From JAEULH01 sp963789785 (lineage in GTDB: Bacteria; Pseudomonadota; Alphaproteobacteria; Rhodospirillales; Defluviicoccaceae), in contig CAWBNC010000044.1 in NCBI GenBank assembly GCA_963789785.1, forward strand, positions 124,001-188,000: a stretch of 64,000 bases of DNA. The letters run 5' to 3'. Of the stretch, positions 19,678 to 30,691 are shown piece by piece (position 1 is the stretch's first letter; each line of letters opens with the position of its first letter). Made by a program: the position numbers and the translations under genes. The notes under the pieces were generated by a model. The model was not told the origin of the DNA. It searched no databases and saw nothing but the letters and a program-made list of their open reading frames with translations.

Positions 19678-21041
19678 CGCGCGGCGGCCTGCTGCTCGAC
19701 CTCGCCGCGCAGGAGCGCGGTCACCGAACCGCCGGGCTTCAGGACCGCTTTCGCCGCGGCGTTGACCTCATCGGCGGAGACCGCGGCGATGCGCGCCGGC
19801 CAGCCCTCGACGTGCTCGACCGGGAGCCCGATCGCCAGCGCGCGCCCAAGCACCTGCGCGCCATCGCTGATGGAGTCGCGAGCATAGACAGCCTCCGCCT
19901 GCAGGCGGCGGCTTCGCCCGCTCGAACGTCCTCGGCGCTGACGCCGGCTGAGATGACATCGGCTACCACGGCATCAACCGCCGTCTCGATCGCCGCCAGG
20001 GACACGCCTTCGCGCGGTTGAACGGCAATGACGAACTGGGACGGGCCGCGCATGTCCGCCTCGTACCAGACCTTGGCCTGGTCGGCGAGCCCGTCCTCGA
20101 CGACAAGCTTGCGGTAGAGGCGGCTCGACGGTCCGCCGCCGAGAATGCGCGCAAGCACTTCGAGCGGATCGGCCCGTTCGGTCGCGCCATAGACCGCGCT
20201 GGGCGCGATGTAGCTCCGACTCCAGGTTTCCTGCCGGACGCGCGGATCGCTGAGCTCGACCCGCCGCGGCGTGATGGCCGGCGGTTCTTGAAGGGCGGTC
20301 CGCTTCGGCGTATCCGCCCGCGGGATCCCGCCATAGAAGCGCTCGGCAAGCGGCCGCACCTCTTCGGCGGTCACGTCGCCGGCGACGACCAGGATGGCGT
20401 TGTTCGGTGCGTACCAGCGCCTGTAAAAGGCGAGCACATCCGCGACGGCGAGATCCCGGATCTCGTTCTCCCAGCCGATGATCGGCCGCCGATAAGGGTG
20501 GTTGAAGAACAGGGTCGCGTCGGCGTAGATGTCGAGGATCGCGCCCGGGTCATTCTCGACCCGCTGACGCCGCTCCTCCAGAACCACCTCTTTCTCCGAT
20601 GCGATCTGCTCGTCGGTTGAGCACCAGATTGGTCATCCGGTCCGCTTCGAGCCCCATCACCAACGGCAGCCGGTCCTTGGCGACGCTCTGGTAGTAGGCG
20701 GTGTAGTCCCAGGAGGTGAACGCGTTCTCCTGGCCGCCGTTGCGCGAGACCAGCGTCGAGAACTCGCCGGGGCCGTGCGCCGGGGTCCCCTTGAACATCA
20801 GATGCTCGAGCAGATGGGCGATGCCGGAATGGCCGGCCTGCTCATCGGCGGCGCCGACCTTGTACCAGATCATGTGGGTCACGACGGGCGAGCGGTGGTT
20901 GGGGATGACGACGACCTGGAGGCCATTGTCGAGGGTGAACGTCTCCGGGTTGAAGACGGCGGCCCGGCTCTGCCCGCCGAGCAGAAGCGCAATGGCGAGC
21001 ACGACGACACTGACGAGCCATGTCGTCGACTGCTTCGGCAT
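19674..21041 (-). CDS. M16 zinc peptidase, catalytic partner (frameshifts)
   Basis: About 455 residues, exported (signal STTWLVSVVVLAIALLLGG). The zinc motif is present as SGIAHLLEHLMFKGT near residue 75 (H-L-L-E-H), with the downstream glutamate in AKDRLPLVMGLEADRM. The second half has GGPSSRLYRKLVVEDGLA. A GAGGAGG Shine-Dalgarno precedes ATG 21041. Frame changes: near 20610, one extra C in AACCGACGAG, and two near 19905-19920, after which the tail can be read as VLKPGGSVTALLRGEVE to the stop at 19674. It forms, with the overlapping inactive M16 gene, the usual two-subunit periplasmic protease. Downstream in the ribF-ileS-lspA gene order. Confidence 0.92.
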
Positions 21042-21206
21042 CACCAATCCTCCTCGACGAGTTTGCTTGATTCCGCTCGCTGTCAACGCGAGCCGCGGCG
21101 CGGCGATCCAGAACGGTCCGGAACAGTGAGGCGGATATGGGGTCGTGCTTAGGCGGCGGGCAACAACCGCAGCCCTGGCGAGGCAGTCCCCCACGGTGCC
21201 CCGGCT

Positions 21207-21796
21207 CTAGAATATCCCTTCGAGCAAGGCGCGGGGTTTGCGCTCGATCGTCGGGGTGGCGCCGGCGACGATCGGCTTGCCGAGCGCCTGATTATCCTGG
21301 ATGCGGCGGGCTTCCTTGGCCGGATCGACGACGGCGCCGTATTCCTTAGGCTTGCTCCAGAACATCAGCCGGTCGGTCATCGACTTGTCCGCGTCGGCGA
21401 GAATGGTGGTCTCGCGGTTGACGATGGAGCGGATGTTCGGATCGGCGTTGATCCCGCCGGTGCGGTCGAGCAAGCGCGGAGAGCCCGGCGGACTGGGCCG
21501 CGGCCGCGCTGGCGCCGGCCCGATAGGCGGTCGCGTCGGCGCCAGGATCGGCCACGCCGGCGCTACCGAGCAGCGCCTGGCGGGCATCCGCGCGCGCCGT
21601 CGTGGCTTCCGGAGCGGCCCCGGCCACCGGCGGCTGGAGCGTGAAGTTCGGCGGAACGCTGAGCGGCGTGCGTTTGTAGACGGTGAACTCGTCGGGCGGA
21701 CGCTTGCCCTGACCGGCCAGCTCCCGCACCGACTGGCAACCGCCGACGACCAGTGCCAGGGCAACGAACGCAAGCCGGCCACCAATGATGCCTCAT
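21207..21796 (-). CDS. DUF3035 lipoprotein (frameshifts)
   Basis: About 195 residues. The N-terminal region reads GRLAFVALALVVGGCQSVRE, giving a lipobox G-G-C. Then comes FTVYKRTPLSVPPNFTLQPP, the conserved DUF3035 opening, and after an Ala-rich linker the end DADKSMTDRLMFWSKPKEYG, AVVDPAKEARRIQDNQALGK. Frame changes occur near the start (about 21780) and near 21475. Alphaproteobacterial DUF3035 proteins, sometimes called BamF-like, are usually found right after lspA, as here (14 bp downstream). It is probably an outer-membrane lipoprotein. Confidence 0.85.
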
Positions 21797-21810
21797 GATC
21801 TCAAGCGCCC

Positions 21811-22311
21811 CTACGGTGTCTCTTCGGGAAGTTTACGGACATCCGCCCGCGCAAACAAGGAATCGGCAACCAGTATCACGGCGCCGATGGTAATCGCGGA
21901 GTCGGCGACGTTGAACGCCGGCCAGTGGAAGCCGAAGGCGTGAACGTCGAGAAAGTCGAAGACAGCGCCGAAGCGCAGCCGGTCGATCACGTTGCCGATG
22001 GCCCCGCCGATGATCAGACCGAGGCCAAGGGCGATCGTTCGCCGGTCGGTCCTCGTCAACCAGATCGCCAGAACGACCGCGATGGAAAGGGCGAGGACGG
22101 GAAGAACCCAGGCGTTGAGCGGCGAATCGTTGTTGAACAGGCCAAAGCTGACACCCCGGTTCCAGCCGACGACGAGGTTGAAGAACGCGGTCAGCTCGAT
22201 GACCCGCGGCGGACGCATGATCCCCATGATCGCCCACTTGCTGAGCTGATCGGCGACGATCACCGACCCGGCGAGGCCGAGGCCGAAGACAAGGTGGCGC
22301 ACCTGCTGCAT
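21811..22311 (-). CDS. lspA: Prolipoprotein signal peptidase
   Basis: A 166-aa inner-membrane aspartyl protease that removes the signal peptide of diacylglyceryl prolipoproteins. Four hydrophobic segments are visible. The catalytic aspartates are in GGAIGNVIDRLRFGAVFDFLD and FNVADSAITIGA, the standard LspA boxes, and the amino half has DQLSKWAI and NRGVSFGLF. The frame is intact. Start ATG 22311 is 16 bp after the ileS stop, in the classic ribF-ileS-lspA order. Confidence 0.97.
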   Translation of the reverse strand: MQQVRHLVFGLGLAGSVIVADQLSKWAIMGIMRPPRVIELTAFFNLVVGWNRGVSFGLFNNDSPLNAWVLPVLALSIAVVLAIWLTRTDRRTIALGLGLIIGGAIGNVIDRLRFGAVFDFLDVHAFGFHWPAFNVADSAITIGAVILVADSLFARADVRKLPEETP

Positions 22312-22327
22312 CGCGGAGGCGGGCGGC

Positions 22328-25168
22328 CTACTCGGCCGCCGCCAGATCGCCGCCGACGGCGTCGGCGCAGCGCGCGCAGATATCCGGATGAGCCGCGTTC
22401 CGGCCCACCTCTTCCAGCACCTGCCAGCAGCGCTCGCACTTGCGGCCCTCGGCCGGAGCAATGACCACCGCCACCCCCGGAACATCGGCGATGCGGAAGG
22501 CGTCATCCGGCGCCGGCCCGCTTTCCAGCGCAGCCGTCGAGGTGATGAACAGCTCGGCCAGATCGATGCCGCGGATCGCGTCGTGATACTCCGGCTCGGC
22601 ATAGACGACCGCGCGGGCCTGGAGGCTGGAGCCGATCCGTCGCGCCGCGCGTTCGACCTCAAGGGCGCCCGTCACGACCCGGCGCAGCCGGCGCAGAAGC
22701 GCAGAACGCGCCGCCAGCGCGTCGTCACGCCATTCGCCCGGCAGTGTCGGGAAGGTGCGCAGATGGACGCTCGAATCCTCGCCCGGGTTGCGGGCCAGCC
22801 ACGCTTCCTCGGCGGTAAAGCAGATGAACGGCGCGAGCCACGCGGTCAGGCAGTCGAAGACGGTGTCGAGGACGGTGCGCGCGGCCCGCCGCCGCGGCGA
22901 GTTCGGCCGGATCGCAATAAAGGCTGTCCTTGCGGATGTCGAAGTAGAACGCCGAAAGCTCCACGGCGCAGAAGGTGTGCAGCTCGGCGAACAGGCCGTG
23001 GAAGGCGAAGTCGTCGCAGGCCTTGCGCAGGCCCTGGTCCAGCTCGACCAGGCGATGGAGAACCCAGCGCTCCAGCTCGGGCATCTCGGCGACCGCGATA
23101 CGCTCACTGGCCGCTGAACCCGGCGAGATTGCCGAGCAGGAAGCGCAAGGTGTTGCGCAGGCGGCGGTAGACGTCGGCGTGCTGCTTGAGGATGGCCGAA
23201 CCGATGCGCAGATCCTCGGCGTAATCGGAGCCGACCACCCACAGGCGCAGGACATCGGCGCCGTGGTTCTCGACAACGTCCTGCGGCGAGATCACGTTGC
23301 CGCGCGACTTCGACATCTTCTCGCCGTCCTCGCCCATGACGAAGCCGTGGGTAAGAACCGCATCGAAAGGCGCGCGGCCGCGGGTGCCGCAGGATTCCAG
23401 CAGCGACGAGTGGAACCAGCCGCGATGCTGGTCGGAGCCTTCGAGATAGAGCGAGGCTGGCCAGCGCAGGTCCGCGCGCGGCTCGAGGACGAAGCTGTGG
23501 GTCGCGCCGGACTCGAACCAGACATCGAGAATGTCGGTGACCTGTTCGAAATCGGCCGCGTCGTAGTCCGGACCGAGGAAGCGGCGCGGGATCCGAGGTG
23601 AACCAGGCATCGGCGCCTTCAGCGGCGAAGGCCTCCGCGATCCGGTCGAGCACGCGCGGATCACGCAGCGGCTCGCCGGTGGCGCGGTCGACGAAGACGG
23701 TGATCGGCACGCCCCAGGCGCGCTGGCGGGAAATGCACCAGTCGGGCCGGGTCTCGATCATCCCGCGCAACCGCCGCTGCCCGGACGGCGGGGACGAAGC
23801 GGGTCGCATCGACCGCCGCCAGCGCCACGTCGCGCAGCCCGGTCTTCTCCATCGAGATGAACCACTGCGGCGTGTTGCGGAAGATCAGCGGCGCCTTCGA
23901 CCGCCATGAGTGCGGATAGCTGTGGACCAGCGTACCCGACGCGAGCAGCGCGCCGGCGTCCTTGAGCGCGGCGACGACGGCCGTGTTGGCGTCGCCCTCG
24001 TGGCCGTCGGCGCTGAGCACGCAGCGGCCGGCGAACAGCGGCACATGGTCGAAGAAGGTTCCGTCCGGCCCCACCGTTTCCGGGACCGCGACGCCATGAC
24101 GCAGGCCGAGCTCCCAGTCGTCGGCGCCGTGGCCGGGGGCGATGTGGACGAAGCCGCTGCCGGTTTCGGTATCGACGAAGTCGGCGGACAACAGCGGTAC
24201 CGGGAAATCGTAGCCGCCGGCGTGGAGCGGATGGCGACAGACCGTTCCGGCGAGATCGGCGCCGCTGAGGCTGTCGACCTCCTCGTGTTCGCTGATGCCG
24301 GCGGCGGCGCACACGGCCTCGGCGAGATCGCGCAGGACGACCAGCCGCTCGCCCGTGACCGCAAGGCTGTCCGGCATGCGCCGCCTTGACCTCGATGACC
24401 GCGTAGACGCAGTCCGGCCCGTAGGCGACCGCCCGGTTGCCCGGCATGGTCCACGGCGTCGTCGTCCAGATCACCACCGCCGCGCCTTCGAGCACCGGCC
24501 GCGGCGCCCGCTCCACGGGAAAGCGGACGAAGATCGTCGTCGAGGTGTGGTCGTAGTATTCGACCTCGGCCTCGGCCAGGGCCGTGCCTTCGACGATCGA
24601 CCACAGCACCGGTTTGGCGCCGCGGTAGAGCGCGCCGTTCATCAAAAAAGCGCCGAGCTCGCGGACGATCTGCGCCTCGGCCGCCGGGTTCATGGTCGAA
24701 TACGGCCGTTCCCAGTCGCCGAGGACGCCCAGGCGGCGGAACTCGGTGCGCTGGATGTCGATCCAGTTCGCGGCGAACTCCCGGCACTCCTGGCGGAACT
24801 GGACGATCGGCACCTCGTCCTTGTCCTTGCCGGCGGCGCGGTAGCGTTCCTCGATCTTCCACTCGATGGGCAGGCCGTGGCAGTCCCAGCCGGGGACGTA
24901 GTTGGCGTCCTTGCCCAGCATCTGCTGCGAGCGGTTGATGACGTCCTTGAGGATCTTGTTCAGCCCGGTGCCGATGTGGATGTTGCCGTTGGCGTAGGGC
25001 GGGCCGTCGTGGAGGATGAACTTCTCGCGGCCCGGCCGAGGCCTCGCGCAGCCGCTGGAACAGCCCCATGGCCTCCCAGCGGGCGAGCATCTCGGGCTCG
25101 CGGCGCGGCAGTCCCGCCTTCATGGGAAAGTCGGTGCGGGGAAGGAAGACGGTCGACTTGTAGTCCAA
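22328..25168 (-). CDS. ileS: Isoleucyl-tRNA synthetase (about six frameshifts)
   Basis: Charges tRNA-Ile in the cytosol; about 945 aa when frames are joined. The start region is DYKSTVFLPRTDFPMKAGLP, and the HIGH-type site lies near 24990-25030. KDANYVPGWDCHGLPIEWKI, NPAAEAQIVRELG and WTTTPWTMPGNRAVAYGPDC (editing domain) follow, then GEKMSKSRGNVISPQDVV, and a C-terminal zinc finger with CERCWQVL and CARCADA. Successive frames run one base further at about 25030, 24385, 23765, 23590, 23105 and 22890; all fit single insertions. Six lesions in an essential single-copy gene cannot be real. The initiation codon seems to be TTG, two bases after the ribF stop, but this too may be a misread ATG. Confidence 0.95.
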
Positions 25169-25170
25169 AC

Positions 25171-26161
25171 CTAAAATCCCGATCCGGTTCTGACGGTGCG
25201 CGCCATCGGCAGCCGCCGGTCGCCGTCGCGCAGCGACTGGCGGGCGCGAGCGACATCGTCGGCGATTTGTGCCCGCAGGGCCTCGATGCCGTCAAATTTC
25301 TTTTCCGGCGCGAATGTACTCAGCGAGGGCGACGCGCATCCGGCGGCCGTAGAGGTCGCCCGCGAAGTCGAAGATGTGGGTTTCCAGCAGCACCTCGCTG
25401 CCGGCGAACGTCGGCCGCCGGCCGAGATTGGCGATGCCGTCGAACCAGGTCGGCGCGCCGTCGTCGATGACGCCGACGCGGACGGAATAGACGCCGTGGG
25501 CGGGATGGATGTAGTCGCCGAGACGGACGTTGGCGGTCGGAAAGCCGATGCTGCGTCCGCGCTTGTCTCCCTCGACCACCTCGCCTTCGACCTCGAATGC
25601 CCGGCCGAGCAGCCGCGAGGCGACGGCCGGCTCGCCGCGGCGAAGGTAGTCGCGAATGCGGGTCGACGAGTAGCCCTCGCCGTCGCCATCGCGCACCTCC
25701 TGAACGCAGGTGAAGCCGAAGCCGAATTCGTCGCCGAGCCACAGCAACAGTTCCGGCGTGCCCTTGCGGCCCTGGCCAAAGGCGAAATCATGGCCGCAAA
25801 TGACGTGACTGGCGCCGAGACCGCGTACGAGCACGTTCTCGACGAAGCTTCGCGCCGACACCCGGGCGAAATCCGCGTCGAAGGGAACCACGACGAGCAG
25901 GTCCGGTCCCAGCGCTTCGATCAGCCGCGCCTTCACCGGAAACGGCGTCAGCCGGAAGGGCCCGCCCTCGGGCGCGAAGACCGACCGCGGATGGGGCTCG
26001 AAGGTCAGAACAGCCCATGGGATCGCCGACGCGTGCGCAATCCGCCCGGCCTCGCCGATGACCGCCTGATGCCCGAGGTGGACCCCGTCGAAGTTGCCGA
26101 CAGCGACGGCGGAGCCGCGGAGCTTGGCGGGCAGGCCCTGGTGGGTTCGAAAAAGCCGCAT
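25171..26161 (-). CDS. ribF: Bifunctional riboflavin kinase/FAD synthetase (one frameshift)
   Basis: About 329 aa; makes FMN from riboflavin and FAD from FMN. The FAD synthetase half opens GSAVAVGNFDGVHLGHQAVI with the nucleotidyl-transferase G-x-F-D-G-x-H-x-G-H motif, then LTFEPHPRSVF and VICGHDFAFGQGRKG. The kinase half has GFPTANVRLGDYIHPAHGVY, the P-T-A-N motif, and ETHIFDFAGDLYG. A shift near 25305 moves the end into the frame reading PEKKFDGIEALRAQIADDV. Heads the ileS-lspA operon. Confidence 0.95.
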
Positions 26162-26227
26162 GAACCTTTACCTGCCCGCCATTGCGCGCGGGGTCAAGCC
26201 CTTGGCGAGCCGCCAGCTTCTGGACGG

Positions 26228-26662
26228 CTAGCCCTTGCTCGGGACCATGATGAGCGCCTCGCCCTCGATGACCGTCTTGTCGCCGACGGTGCAGACCGTG
26301 TCGAACTCGGCGAACTTCTTGTTGGGGATAAGCTTACGCACGGTGACGCGGGCCATCAGCGTGTCGCCGACCTTGACCGGCGCCTTGAACTTCAGCGTCT
26401 GGCTGACGTAGATGCAGCCCGGGCCGGGAAGCTTGGTGCCGAACACCGCCGAGATGAAGGCCGCGCCGAGCATGCCGTGGGCGATCCGGCCCTTGAACAT
26501 GGTCGCCTTGGCGTACTCGTCGTTGAGGTGGACCGGGTTGGTGTCGCCGGAGACGCCGGCGAAGATGCAGATGTCGGCGTCGGTGATGGTCTTGCCGAAG
26601 GTGTCGGTCATGCCTTCGGAAAGATCCTCGAAATAGTAGCCGTTCAGTTCGTCCATGGCCAT
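26228..26662 (-). CDS. MaoC-type (R)-specific enoyl-CoA hydratase
   Basis: A 144-aa hot-dog-fold protein. MGYYFEDLSEGM-like opening (here NGYYFEDLSEGM), then the hydratase-2 motif FAGVSGDTNPVHLNDEYAK, with catalytic Asp and His, and FKGRIAHGMLGAAFISAVFG. The rest, GCIYVSQTLKFKAPVKVGDT, is typical. It would hydrate crotonyl-CoA to (R)-3-hydroxybutyryl-CoA, a step feeding polyhydroxyalkanoate, as PhaJ does; substrate range cannot be read. The frame is intact. AGAGGGGA lies upstream of ATG 26662; a second ATG two codons later is also possible. Confidence 0.92.
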   Translation of the reverse strand: MAMDELNGYYFEDLSEGMTDTFGKTITDADICIFAGVSGDTNPVHLNDEYAKATMFKGRIAHGMLGAAFISAVFGTKLPGPGCIYVSQTLKFKAPVKVGDTLMARVTVRKLIPNKKFAEFDTVCTVGDKTVIEGEALIMVPSKG

Positions 26663-26796
26663 GGCTGGGTCCCCTCTGCGCCGGGTGCCGCTCGCCGTGT
26701 GGTTGGCGTTGCGGCATATGGTTGGCTTTGTTGCGGCGCAATCGTAGCCCCTGCCGCCGGCGGTCGCAACAGACCCGCGTCCAGGTGCGCCCTGCC

Positions 26797-27249
26797 TCAC
26801 CCGGCACGCGGCCGGCGCGGAACCAGGCGCGGGGTCGCGCGCAGTTCGCCGCCGGTGCGTCGCCTCCTGCGCGGGGCAGGCTCGCCTCCCGTCATGTCCG
26901 CCGCGGGCTTCCGCTTCGCAGCTTTGACGGGCTGCTCTGTGGCGGCCGTGTCCGCGTCGAACAGGTCGCTGCGGTTCGCCCGGCCGCGATCGCGCGCCTC
27001 GATCAGGGTGAGCGTGCGCTGAACGGTCGGGTGGCGATCGGGACAGCTCGCGCACTTGAGCAGGTGGATCCGGGCGATGGCGCGGATCCGCGCCGCGATG
27101 GTCGGGTAGCGGTGACGGGGCTCGCACCAGCGGGCATAGGCGGCGACCGTCCACGGATGGGCCGGCAGCGGCCGCAGACCGCGGGCGCGACACCATCGGA
27201 CGAAATCCAGCCACGGAGTCGGCAAAGCGCGACCGCTCAAGAGCACCAT
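26797..27249 (-). CDS. Hypothetical protein with recombinase-N-like segment
   Basis: A 150-aa basic protein of unknown function. The amino half, TPWLDFVRWCRARGLRPLPA then HPWTVAAYARWCEPRHRYPT and IAARIRAIARIHLLK, resembles the SAM-like N-terminal DNA-binding domain of tyrosine recombinases, but no catalytic domain follows. CASCP and the Lys/Arg-rich tail (APRRRRRTGG) complete it. It overlaps the end of the MATE gene by 13 bp in another frame. Codon usage is host-like. It may be a host-adapted regulator instead of a mobile-element relic. Confidence 0.6.
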   Translation of the reverse strand: MVLLSGRALPTPWLDFVRWCRARGLRPLPAHPWTVAAYARWCEPRHRYPTIAARIRAIARIHLLKCASCPDRHPTVQRTLTLIEARDRGRANRSDLFDADTAATEQPVKAAKRKPAADMTGGEPAPRRRRRTGGELRATPRLVPRRPRAG

Positions 27250-28770
27250 CCGGCCACACGCATAAGTCGCGGAGGATACCCGTTCAGGAGCCTTTCTGGG
27301 AAGCGCTCCGCGCCTGGCGTTGGCCGAGCTTTGTCCGGGCCCTGCCGATCTCGCCGGCCGAGCCAGGCGAAGCGGGCCGAGAGCAGGCTGACCGAGACGA
27401 TGCTGGCGACCAGCGTCGCCTCGAACAGCCCCAGGGCGCCGCGCTGGGCGGGGAAAGCGAGGACGTAGGCCAGCGGGATCATGATCCCGAGATAGCTGAT
27501 GGAGTGCAGCACCGTCGGCGCCCAGGTCTCGCCGCGCCCGCGCAGCGCGTTGGCCATCACCCCCTGGCCGCCGTCGACGATCAGGATCCAGGCGCAGAAC
27601 GCGATCAGCGGCGCGGCGGCGGCGCGCAGGCCGGGATCGGTGGTGTAGCCGGCGGCGATCAGGTTCGGGGCGACGGCGAAGACCGCGGCGAACACCGGCC
27701 ATGGCGAACCCGCAGACGGCGAGGCCGATCCATCCGGCCATGGCCACCTCCGCGCTGATCGCCGCGGCCGTGGGCGATACCGACGCGCACCGCGGTCGCT
27801 GCGCCGATACCGACGGCGGCCATGAAAACGATCGAGATCAGGTTGAGCGCGATGGCGAAGGCCGCCAGCGGCAGCACCCCCAGCCAGCCGGCGAAAACGT
27901 TGAGCGTGGCGAAGGCCGCGCCCTCGACGCCGATACTGGCGGCGGCGGCGTAGCCGAGGCGGCGCTGGTGCCGCCACGCCCGCCACGGCGTCCGCGCGCC
28001 GCCGCGAACGCCCAGGCGCTCTGCGTCGGCCATGGTCCAGACATAGGCGACGAGGCCGACGGCGAGGAAGACGCGCACGCCGGTGGTCGCCCAGGCCGAG
28101 CCGACCGCGCCCATTGCGGGCAGGCCCAAGTGGCCGTAGACGAAGATCCAGTTCAGCCCGACGTTGACGACGTTGCCGCCGATCATCATCGTCATGCCGG
28201 GCAGCGGCCGGCGCATCCCCTCGAGGAAGAACGTCGTGGTCAGGAACAGGGTGTAGGCGGGCAGGCCGAAGCCGATGACGCGGACCACGGCGCCGCCCTC
28301 GCGGGCGAGCGTCCGGCGTCTGCCCGAAGGCGCGCAGCATCGGCTCGCCGAAGGCGCAGATGCCGGCGCCGGCGAGCCCCAGCGCCAGCGCGTAAGCCAG
28401 CGAGCGCCGCCAAACGGCGCCGCAGGCCGACGCCCGCGCCGCTGCCGAAGGTCGCCGCGGTGACGACCAGCGTGCCCATCAGCAGGCCGACGAAGACGAG
28501 CACCAGCACGGTGATCGGCGCCAGGCCGATGCCGAGATAGGCCAATTGCTCGGCCGAGTAGCGCCCGACCATGACCGTGTCGACCAGGGCCATGACCATC
28601 ACCCCGGAGCGGGCGACCACAACCGGGGCGGCAAGCCCGACGAGATCGCGAACATGGCTCCTGAAGCCGCCGCGCCAGCGGCCGGAGCGCGATCCGCCCG
28701 CCGCGAGGAGCGCCGGCGCTTCGCCGTCGGCAGCCGCCTGCCGCCGCTGGCAACCCGGAGCCGACGCGCC
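27237..28770 (-). CDS. MATE family efflux transporter (frameshifts)
   Basis: About 460-500 residues with around twelve hydrophobic segments. The opening part reads DLVGLAAPVVVARSGVMVMAL and then VDTVMVGRYSAEQLAYLGIG, the diagnostic MATE start; later PAYTLFLTTTFFLEGMRRPL, GGNVVNVGLNWIFVYGHLG, AFATLNVFAGWLGVLPLAAF and VDGGQGVMANALRGRGETW. Frame changes occur near 28420, 28315 and 27690. The start codon is unclear, so the right boundary is approximate. It is a cation-coupled exporter of drugs or metabolites and is divergent from the frd operon. Confidence 0.85.
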
Positions 28771-28781
28771 TAGGGTTTTCG

Positions 28782-28809
28782 TTGACGTTCAGGGCCGTTA
28801 GCCTATATC
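28782..28809 (+). promoter_or_regulatory. Candidate promoter of the frdABCD operon
   Basis: TTGACG at 28782-28787 and TATATC at 28804-28809, 16 bp apart, lie about 110 bp ahead of frdA. Other AT-rich hexamers (TATACG, TATACT) follow downstream. I see no clear FNR/FixK palindrome. Confidence 0.4.
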
Positions 28810-28932
28810 CGTGCTCAGGGTCTGTGGGGTGGAAGACCTTAATATACGGGGCGCAGCAGGGGTTCGCTGGCAATAACCCCGAGAGCGATATACTCGCGAT
28901 CAATCTACAGGGGGAGGCAATGGGAGCACCCA

Positions 28933-30691
28933 ATGAAGGTCGTTAATACGGATATCGTCATCATCGGTGCCGGCGGCGCCGGACTGCGCGCCGCCATTGC
29001 CGTCGCCGAGGCCGATCCAACGCTCAACATCGCGCTGGTCTCCAAGGTCTATCCGATGCGCAGCCATACCTGCGCGGCCGAGGGCGGCGCCGCCGGCGTG
29101 GTCAAGGAAACCGACAGCCTCGACTATCATTTCAACGACACCGTTTCCGGCGGCGACTGGTTGACCGATCAGGACGCGGTCGAGCTGTTCGTCAACGAGA
29201 TCCCGAAGGAGCTGACCCAGCTCGAGCATTGGGGCTGCCCGTGGAGCCGCGAGGAAGTCCGGCAAGGTGGCGGTGCGGCCGTTCGGCGGCATGAAGATCA
29301 TGCGCACCTGGTTCGCCGCCGACAAGACCGGCTTCCACATGCTGCACACGCTGTTCCAGACCTCGCTGAAGTACTCCTCGATCCGCCGGTTCGACGAGTA
29401 TTACACGACCGATCTGATGATGGACGACGACGTCTGCCGCGGCTGCACCGCGATCGAGATGCGCTCCGGCGAGATGACCCTGTTCCTCGGCAAGACGGTG
29501 ATCATCTGTTCCGGCGGCGCCGGGCGAATCTTCCCGTTCACCACCAACGGCGCGATCAAGACCGGCGACGGCATGGCCATGGCCTACCGCGCCGGCGTGC
29601 CGCTGAAGGACATGGAGTTCGTCCAGTATCATCCGACCGGACTGCCCGGCAGCGGGATCCTGCTGACCGAGGGCTGTCGCGGCGAGGGCGGCCTTCTCGT
29701 CAACAAGGACGGCTACCGCTACCTGCAGGACTACGACCTGGGCCCGCCCGATCCATGGCCGCGGCTCAAGGCGATGGAGCTGGGCCCGCGCGACCGGCTC
29801 AGCCAGGCCTTCTACCATGAGCAGAAGAAGGGCCGGACCGATCCCGTCGAAGTGGGGCGACGTCGTCTATCTCGACATGCGCCACCTGGGCGAGAAGAAG
29901 ATCAACGAGCGCCTGCCGCTGGTCCGCGATCTCGCCCGCAGCTACGTCGGCGCCGATCCGGTCACCGATCTCGTCCCGGTCCGCCCCGTCATTCACTACA
30001 TGATGGGCGGCATCCACACCGACATCAACGCGGCGACGCCGATGTCGGGCCTGTATGCCGCGGGCGAATGCGCCTGCGTCAGCATCAACGGCGCCAACCG
30101 GCTCGGCTCCAACTCGCTGGGCGAGCTGCTCGTCTTCGGCGCGCGCGCCGGGCTGCACGCCGTCGAGTACGTCAAGACCGCGGGATCCATGGAACGGCGA
30201 CGCGCTGATCGAGAAGCAGGCCGGCGACGCGGAAAGCCGGATCAAGGCGCTGTTCAAGCGCACGCGGCGGCAAGCAGCGGGTCGCGGCGCTGCGCCGCGA
30301 CATGAACATGACGCTGGAGGAGGGCTGCGGCATCTATCGCGACGAAGCCAGCCTGATCGATACCTGCACCAGGATCGCCGACGTTCGCGCCCGCTACCGC
30401 GACGTCCGCCTCGAGGACAAGAGCAACGTCTACAACACCGACCTCTATCAGACCCTGGAGCTGGGGGCGATGATCGAGGTCGCGCAGACGGTCGCCGTCT
30501 CCGCCCTGCAACGCAAGGAATCGCGCGGCGCCCACCAGCGCCTCGATCACGTCGCCCGCGACGACGAGAACTACCTCAAGCACACGATGGCGTTCTACAA
30601 CCCGAACGGCGATCCGCGCATCGACTACGCCAACGTCGTCATCACCAAGTCGCAGCCGGCTGCGCGTGTTTACGGAGGTGCCGCCGCATGA
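28933..30691 (+). CDS. frdA: Fumarate reductase flavoprotein subunit (about four frameshifts)
   Basis: About 585 residues; covalent-FAD subunit interconverting fumarate and succinate at the cytoplasmic face. FAD motif IVIIGAGGAGLRAAIAVAEA, then KVYPMRSHTCAAEGG (His that carries FAD), GDGMAMAYRAGVPLKDMEFV, QYHPTGLPGSGILLTEGCRG, PVIHYMMGGIHTDINA and SINGANRLGSNSLGELLVFG. Wording, such as WGCPWSREE and ELGPRDRLSQAF, follows E. coli FrdA closely. Frame steps of +1 occur near 29258, 29850, 30190 and 30270. The ATG at 28933 fits the family, but the best Shine-Dalgarno (GGGGAGG) serves an ATG at 28920 in another frame. frdB overlaps by ATGA. Confidence 0.95.

Noticed and set aside
18202..19887. 561-codon plus-strand open frame opposite the M16 gene
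   Set aside because: Antisense shadow; the minus strand encodes an intact M16 protein with recognised motifs.
24295..27022. Long plus-strand open frames (391 and 608 codons) opposite ileS and ribF
   Set aside because: They run antisense to clearly coding genes, and their composition (Asp/Arg/Gly/Val repeats) is that of a GC3 shadow.
28933..30691. Programmed frameshifting or recoding as an explanation of multi-frame genes
   Set aside because: Shifts fall at different sequences, several per gene, in essential genes with no slippery site and stimulator in common. Sequence error explains them better.
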